DNA of 64,000 nucleotides from Rhizophagus irregularis. Taxonomy: Eukaryota; Glomeromycota; Glomeromycetes; Glomerales; Glomeraceae. The position numbers were made by a program, and so were the translations under genes. Under the pieces are notes generated by a model. The model saw only the letters and a program-made list of their open reading frames with translations. It did no database searches and was not told the DNA's origin. Shown piece after piece: positions 58,440-64,000 of this stretch. Numbering within the stretch: position 1 is the first letter of the stretch; every line of letters begins with the position of its first letter. Location: positions 3,439,001 to 3,503,000 of the forward strand of contig NC_089446.1 of the NCBI RefSeq assembly GCF_026210795.1, read 5' to 3'.

Positions 58440-59579
58440 TTACTGAACTTTTTTCATACATAACCCATATGGTCTTATATTTTTTTCATCTGGTGTGATC
58501 CAATATGAATATTTACCATCACCCGCCGGATCAGCCTTCTTCAAACCTTCAGGGTTAACTCTATTCTGAAAAACTACCTTCCAATTACAACCTTCATGGT
58601 AAAATATACTAGAATAACCTTCAGCGATCCCAACTTCAGGAGTTGAGTAAATTCCTTTTCCATAATAAAAGTTTACTCCTTTACTAAGCAAATAACCTTC
58701 ATTAGCAATAGAATTAGCAAAATTTTTATCGGTGCCATGATAAGAGACTGGCCATTCTTTGGAACTAAAACCAACGGAACCTAACCATTCATCATCATTA
58801 CCATACTTTTTAACATTAAGAGCGATTCTTTTCCATCCATAAGGTCGTTTGTATTCTACATTTCCACGGATATATTTTGTTCCATCATCTCGTAGATTCG
58901 TGAAGTCATAATCATATTTGGGGTCTAAAAAATCATCATCTATAACATAAAATTCACAACCCCCGAGTATTCGAAATAAAATATGAATAGTATCACTTCG
59001 TTTGATCTTGTAAGATTCTAGAGTTCTACTATCATTCAATATTTTACCAGAAAATCCAAGACGTATAGGTCTATGAATGTAAAGTTTTGCTTGAATTGCT
59101 TGTTTCAATTCAAGGACAGTTATATTCGGAGCCACGAATATTGAATGACTTTTCCCAAAAGAAGCTTTGACAAAAATTTGAATTGGTTGCGGAGGTAAAA
59201 TATTAATATCAAGGATACCTTGAACTTTTTTATTGAAAAAGGAACATCTATCAACAACTTTTTCATCTTTTTCGTCATCTTGTCTGGAACGTCTATTACC
59301 ATTTTTTTCATTTTTTTCATCACCTTGTCTGGAACGTCTATGAACAACCTTTTCATCTATTTCATCTATTTCATCTATTTCATCACCTTGTCTGAAGGAA
59401 GGTTTTTGAACGACTTTATCATCACCTTCTTTAACAAAGGAATATTTATGAACTAAATCAAGGTCTAAAAATTGGTTAGGTAAAACGTCTAAACCATTAG
59501 CTACGCATTCACGATATGTCTTTACAGGATGATTAATTATGGAAGAAAGAGCTGCGGCAACAAGTGATAATTCAGACAT
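58440..59579 (-). CDS. Ubiquitin-like domain fused to putative ADP-ribosyltransferase-like domain
   Basis: One intron-free frame of 379 residues; ATG at 59579 in a good context (AAAATGTC). Residues 1-60 are unassigned. 61-115 is a charged linker with three copies of RRSRQGDEK-type repeats. 132-207 aligns with ubiquitin from QIFVK to a terminal LGG (FSGKILNDSRTLESYKI and HILFRILGG). 208-379 begins CEFYVIDDDFLDPKYDYDF, then KRPYGWKRIAL, VSYHGT (His281), YYGKGIYSTP (Tyr311), AEGYS and FQNRVN, ending near IRPYGLCM. The HGT and GxGIYxTP motifs resemble the His and Tyr motifs of ADP-ribosyltransferases of PARP type; the third acidic residue is not obvious. Function is inferred, not known. The Gly-Gly before the second domain could be a cleavage site. 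Confidence 0.7.
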   Translation of the reverse strand: MSELSLVAAALSSIINHPVKTYRECVANGLDVLPNQFLDLDLVHKYSFVKEGDDKVVQKPSFRQGDEIDEIDEIDEKVVHRRSRQGDEKNEKNGNRRSRQDDEKDEKVVDRCSFFNKKVQGILDINILPPQPIQIFVKASFGKSHSIFVAPNITVLELKQAIQAKLYIHRPIRLGFSGKILNDSRTLESYKIKRSDTIHILFRILGGCEFYVIDDDFLDPKYDYDFTNLRDDGTKYIRGNVEYKRPYGWKRIALNVKKYGNDDEWLGSVGFSSKEWPVSYHGTDKNFANSIANEGYLLSKGVNFYYGKGIYSTPEVGIAEGYSSIFYHEGCNWKVVFQNRVNPEGLKKADPAGDGKYSYWITPDEKNIRPYGLCMKKVQ

Positions 59580-61479
59580 TTTCTTTCTGATTCAATATCT
59601 TAATTTTTCTTTTTTTTTTCTTATAAATACTATTTATTACTACTACTCATTATAATGATCATGTGAAAAAAAAGCGGTAAAAGTTCTATCAATCAAATCA
59701 AAAATATTGTAATTAATCTTTTTTTGTTTGTATACTTATTATATTTCTTTAAATATACTAGCCATTACGACATTGACAAATATTTGGTTATTGATTGAAA
59801 AAAAAAAAAATTTTTTTTTATATTAGAGTTTACATTTAATTACCATAAGCGTAAACAAACGACAGCGAGAATTTGAACGCGTAATCATTGTTATTAGTTC
59901 TTGAAGCTTCTTTATTGGTTAAAAATTACATTATTTTTGATCACAACATATAAAGAACAGAATTGAAAGAAAAGACATCCAAATATGTTTATATATCCAT
60001 CGCAAAAATCAATGATGATCGCACCAAGTAATATCTTATTATTGTATAATGAACAATGGGTTGTTGTAAACCTATTATGTCATTGTAGGCAAATCATTTA
60101 TAGCCAATTGCCACGCCGCTAAAAACGAGAATTCTTGACCTGAAACTATGGACAATTTCGGCCAACATTAGTTATCAATAATAATGATGCTCAATTTCGG
60201 CAATGTTTCAATGTGGTGACTCTAACCAATTTTCATTGTTCTAAAATGATATAGATTAAACAAGATTGTCATTATCAGGATCGATGATCAAATTTTCTCC
60301 GCAAAAGTTGCTCTAGTTTGAAAGAGAAACCTATGTTAATCCTATATTATAGACTCATTTTTTTATTCAAAATTGCTCGCTTTATTGTCTGTAAACGAAA
60401 ACACATAACACTATGATTTTTTTTTTATTGTCTATTCCTTATATATATATATAATTACCAAAAAAGCTAATTGGATAAATGTTCTTGCGCAGTTAATGGA
60501 GGTTAATTTAATAGATTATATTTACGATTTATTCCGTTTTTTTTTCCGTTTATTTAATGCTTTAATTTGCGTAGTCATTAGTCGATGAAAAATTCTCACG
60601 ATCAAAGTTACACAAAAAATTATTGATTATATACTCCCGAAATATGTGTGGAAATTGGTATGTAAGCATTGTTTTTTATTTTTCCGAATATATTTACACA
60701 GTTCACACCACACGACATATAGTTTAAACCAAAACGTGGGTAAACAATTATTGCTTTATTGATATAAAATAGATTTCAACTCATAAATCATTTTGTTTTG
60801 TATGTCATTCACACAAACCCTAATCAAAGATCAAGAAAAAAAATATTAAAAATTTGTTAGATAATTGATTCATTCGTAACTTTTGACGAGAGACAGTCAA
60901 TCACGTTACTGTGGCGTAGCAAACCTTATTCATTGACACCCGTTATACAGTATCTTATCATCCACAATAGAAAAGAAAGCTATAAACCTTCCTGACATTA
61001 CCTTTCAAGAGATTACTTGTATTGTAAATTATCATCACAGCCACTAAGAATATTATAACTGAGTATCATCATACAATCGATCTGGAAAGAATGTCTTTCA
61101 ACATTGGCAGCACACTCAAATATGTTTAAATTACGAAAAAATTGTAAATCAAAAAAATTGCTCATATTTAAATCAATGCTATTAGAATAATGGTAAATAT
61201 TTGTTTGATAATATACCAGATTAGTAATTTTGGCTGGTATAACTCCAGAAAATTTTTCAAGTTTGATGACCTTAAATTTCTTATAAGAATAAAAGTTTTA
61301 CGTGTACTTATAGATTTATTATTTCACTCTGCAAGTGAGTATCTAAACAATTACATTATATTAGATATTATTTTTGCTTAACCACTATCCTTTTTAATAC
61401 AAAAAATAATCTAAAGTAACATTACTATTATTAACTTCCATAATAAGTGATTATTAAGTGTTCTAGAATTTTTTAAGAA
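59580..61479. other. Intergenic region, 1.9 kb
   Basis: Upstream of the Ubl fusion gene and downstream of the phosphotransferase. A 63-codon plus ORF at 61190-61381 is hydrophobic and unconvincing. No repeat or RNA gene recognised. Confidence 0.5.
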
Positions 61480-62607
61480 TTATTTTTTACGTAAATTTTC
61501 AAGTATATCTAAAATTTTACCCGTTTCAGCATAAATAATAAAAGCAGAATGATAAATTACACTTTTAAAATCGTCCATATCATACATTATTCTAATAAAT
61601 TCAGGGTCCCGAATTTTCATTTCTTCAACCCAGAAATTTTGAAGTAATTGATTTTCTTCAGATTTTTTTTTATCAGAATCTTCAAAAGGATTATCAGTTA
61701 TCCAAACAGGAAAAGTACAAAAACATTCTAATGGATAAGAACCCGAACATTCCCAATCAATTATACCAGTAATATTAGTACTACCATCAACCAAAATATT
61801 TGTATAATGAAAATCACCATGAGTTAATATAAAAATATCATTAACATTATTATTATTATTATTATTATTGAAATATTTTGGTACTAAAGATAATAATTCT
61901 TCATAAACAGGAATCCATTTTTTTTGTTCTTCTTCATTAAAATTTTCTTTATTATAAATAATTTCTTTTTCAATAGCAGCAACAATATAATCATAAGTAT
62001 TATTAAAAGGTCCACGTTTAATATTTAATTCAGATCTTTTTTCACTAAAAAAAGTTTCTTCTGTAACTTGACCTATTATAAAATCTTTTATATTATTATC
62101 ATAAAAAATTCCTCCAATTTTTGAAAATTTTTGATTTTTAAGTATACATTGTATATTTATTATTTGTAATAATATATTTTTCTTTTCATTTATATTATAA
62201 TTATTCCATACATCAGATAATGATATACCAGGTAACCTTTCCATAATAATATATTCTTGTCCAACAAGATTTTCTTTATTACTTTCATAATGATAAACTT
62301 GTGGTACTCTAATTGAAGTTCTTTCTCTAACATATTTCATAACTGCGACTTCACTTTCAGTTTTCCAATATGGATAATCTGGAAATGCTATTCTTCCAAT
62401 ATATTCATTATCATCTTCCATTTTTAATATAAAAACTTTATGAAATCCCCCTTCCCCAAGTTTTTCTATAGAAATACAAGATTTACCAAATACGTTTGAA
62501 GCGATTTTTTTTAAACCTTCCAAATTATAATCCAAATCAACTGAAAATTCTGAAGAATTTGAAGAATTTGAAAAATTATCATCATCAATTTCTTCTTGTT
62601 TCGACAT
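61480..62607 (-). CDS. APH/choline-kinase-type phosphotransferase
   Basis: Single frame of 375 residues, ATG at 62607, TAA at 61480, no intron. The kinase-like fold is clear: glycine loop GEGGFHKVF (51-59), hinge EYIIMERLPG (118-127), catalytic loop LTHGDFHYTNIL (His263, Asp265, Asn270), and metal-binding GIIDWE (Asp284). The family phosphorylates small molecules (aminoglycosides, choline, others) or acts as atypical protein kinase; the substrate here cannot be told. Fungi carry many such genes, and resistance should not be assumed. An Asn run at 247-254 is coded by an ATT microsatellite and probably forms a disordered loop. Start begins with an acidic Asn/Ser-rich tail. Confidence 0.9.
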   Translation of the reverse strand: MSKQEEIDDDNFSNSSNSSEFSVDLDYNLEGLKKIASNVFGKSCISIEKLGEGGFHKVFILKMEDDNEYIGRIAFPDYPYWKTESEVAVMKYVRERTSIRVPQVYHYESNKENLVGQEYIIMERLPGISLSDVWNNYNINEKKNILLQIINIQCILKNQKFSKIGGIFYDNNIKDFIIGQVTEETFFSEKRSELNIKRGPFNNTYDYIVAAIEKEIIYNKENFNEEEQKKWIPVYEELLSLVPKYFNNNNNNNNVNDIFILTHGDFHYTNILVDGSTNITGIIDWECSGSYPLECFCTFPVWITDNPFEDSDKKKSEENQLLQNFWVEEMKIRDPEFIRIMYDMDDFKSVIYHSAFIIYAETGKILDILENLRKK

Positions 62608-63580
62608 TTTTTTTTTTTTAATTTTGGATTTTAGATAAAAAGTGAATCAAGAGGAGTGATAAAAGGGGAGAGAAAAATATACGTATATATATATATATAT
62701 ATAATTTTTTTTTGCTGCGGATATAGTTTATTACATAACTATAATTCCCTTTTAGTATATTATAGTTAAGGGTTATTATTAAAAAAACTTAATATGCAAC
62801 ATATATATAAATTAGTTAAATAAAAAGGAACGCCCTCTTTTTTAATTATTCAAATAAGTAAAAATATCACATGTTAGAAGTTTCGACTACATCCTGTTTG
62901 TTTTCGTATATATGTATATTATACACAGTACATATATGTGGGAATTTACTGTAATATACTGGATACTGGATATACAGTTATACAGTACGGTTAATTAATC
63001 ATCATTTTTTATGCTTAACTTTTTATTTTGAACATCAAATGATTTTGCATCATTTTATAAAGATATGGTCATATGGATATTTTCGACAGTTTTCATTTTT
63101 ATATTTTAATTATCAGCCATTTTTCCCATTATTGATTGATTATTGATAATCAATTGTTAGTAATGTACAGTATATATCCGGAGTCTTTATTCCAAAAGTT
63201 AACTTATTGATATCCTAATTTTGTAAATTTTAATTGAGAAAAAAATTTAGAAAAAAAAAATGTTAAATACATTAAATGCATTAACTATATTAAAATATGT
63301 TAATCATGTTGAAATATGTTGAAATCTAGAAATTTAACATGTAAATCACGTAAATTATTAAAAAAATGAAAAAAATACAATGATTTTATGTTATCGTAAC
63401 GCATAATCTTACTTTCTTTTGAAAAATTCCTTTTAAATGAATTCATTCTATATTAAAATCGGTTTGGGAATTCCGAAAGATATTTTATAAAGAAAGTTTT
63501 CACTATTAAAAAAAAAAAAGGGTTCTTTATTACTTTTTTCTTTTCTTAAAAATTGCTATCCTTTTATTTAATAATTGAGA
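62608..63580. other. Divergent promoter region
   Basis: Shared 5' region of the minus-strand phosphotransferase and the plus-strand zinc-finger gene. A (TA)n microsatellite lies at 62681-62703. No other gene seen. Confidence 0.5.
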
Positions 63581-64000
63581 ATGCCTCCTACTAATTCAAA
63601 AACAAAACATCATTGTCCTTTATGCAAGAAATCATATAGAACTGGTATTTGTCCTAAACATCAATTATTTTGTGAAGAACATCGATGGACCCATTTGACA
63701 AATGAAAAATGTCCTAAATGCAAGGAAGGTAAATTTCATACTTATTTATTTCTATTTATTTTTATTTTTTTTTATTTTTTATTGTTTTTTTTTTTTACCT
63801 AGGATTGAAATTTTGATTAATTTAGCGGATGAAAAGAAAGCAAAAGAACAAGCGGATAAGGAAAGAAAAGAAAGAGAGGAAAATAAAAGAAGAGAAGAAG
63901 AAAGAAAAGAAATAGAAAGAAAAGGAAGAGAAAAAAAAGATGAAAAAGAAAGGAAAAGAAAAGAAAGGGAAGAGAAGGAAGAGAAGGAAGAAAGAGAAAG
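63581..64000 (+). CDS. Zinc-finger protein with charged helix, 5' part
   Basis: Exon 1 is 63581-63728, donor GTAAAT; exon 2 starts at 63826 after TTTAG and is still open at the window edge. An earlier acceptor (CCTAG at 63802) leads straight to a stop, so the later one is preferred. The N-terminal 49 residues hold four metal-ligand pairs: CPLC, CPKH, CEEH and CPKC, an arrangement that fits a two-zinc cross-brace or ribbon. Exon 2 is almost only Lys, Glu and Arg (ADEKKAKEQADKERKE and on), a likely long single alpha helix or coiled coil. I do not recognise the family. The ATG follows GAGA with an in-frame TTG two codons upstream. Confidence 0.7.

Noticed and set aside
61190-61381. 63-codon hydrophobic plus ORF
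   Set aside because: Composition explained by AT-richness; no signals or context.
61480-62607. Antibiotic-resistance gene
   Set aside because: The APH fold is shared by many fungal small-molecule and protein kinases; nothing indicates aminoglycoside substrates or transfer.

Overview
The window looks like nuclear DNA of a filamentous fungus, most likely an arbuscular mycorrhizal fungus of the Glomeromycotina (Rhizophagus-like). It is very AT-rich, genes have many short introns with GTAAGT/GTATTT donors and TTTAG/TATAG acceptors, and there are decayed KDZ, MULE and hAT transposases, an RNase H-bearing LINE, and an OTT_1508-type deaminase gene of a kind expanded in that group. The organism is inferred from family content; no marker gene is present. 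Layout: 1-4.5 kb holds two inverted palindromic minisatellite arrays enclosing a hidden three-exon gene (2174-3148). 4.5-7.1 kb is simple repeats, a MITE and a 54/55-bp minisatellite. 7.1-19.2 kb is LINE territory: a minus-strand ORF1 remnant, a 32-bp LINE tail, then an 8.5-kb LINE and a tRNA-like composite element stacked in one target site marked by three identical 17-bp repeats. 

Host-like genes follow: a five-part-typical flotillin (four exons, minus strand, 20148-21663) and a GB1/RHD3-type large GTPase (five exons, 23466-25413). 26-43.5 kb is a nest of MITEs and broken genes: a lineage-specific-looking multi-exon gene, an hAT transposase broken by several nested insertions and an 809-bp tandem duplication, T-rich minisatellites, a ladder of small exon-like blocks, four copies of a TA-flanked 363-bp MITE, and a MULE remnant. 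43.9-57.4 kb carries a plus-strand MULE transposase, an OTT_1508-like deaminase gene split by one in-frame stop, a KDZ transposase remnant and a minus-strand MULE transposase. 

The last part is gene-like again: a ubiquitin-like domain ending in Gly-Gly fused to a putative ADP-ribosyltransferase-like domain (58440-59579), an APH/choline-kinase-type phosphotransferase (61480-62607), and the 5' end of a zinc-finger plus charged-helix protein running off the window (63581-64000). Only flotillin, the GTPase, the Ubl fusion, the phosphotransferase, the zinc-finger gene and the 2174-3148 gene look intact. The other coding regions are decayed by frameshifts, nonsense changes and insertions. No operon-type organisation exists; neighbouring host genes show no obvious shared pathway.
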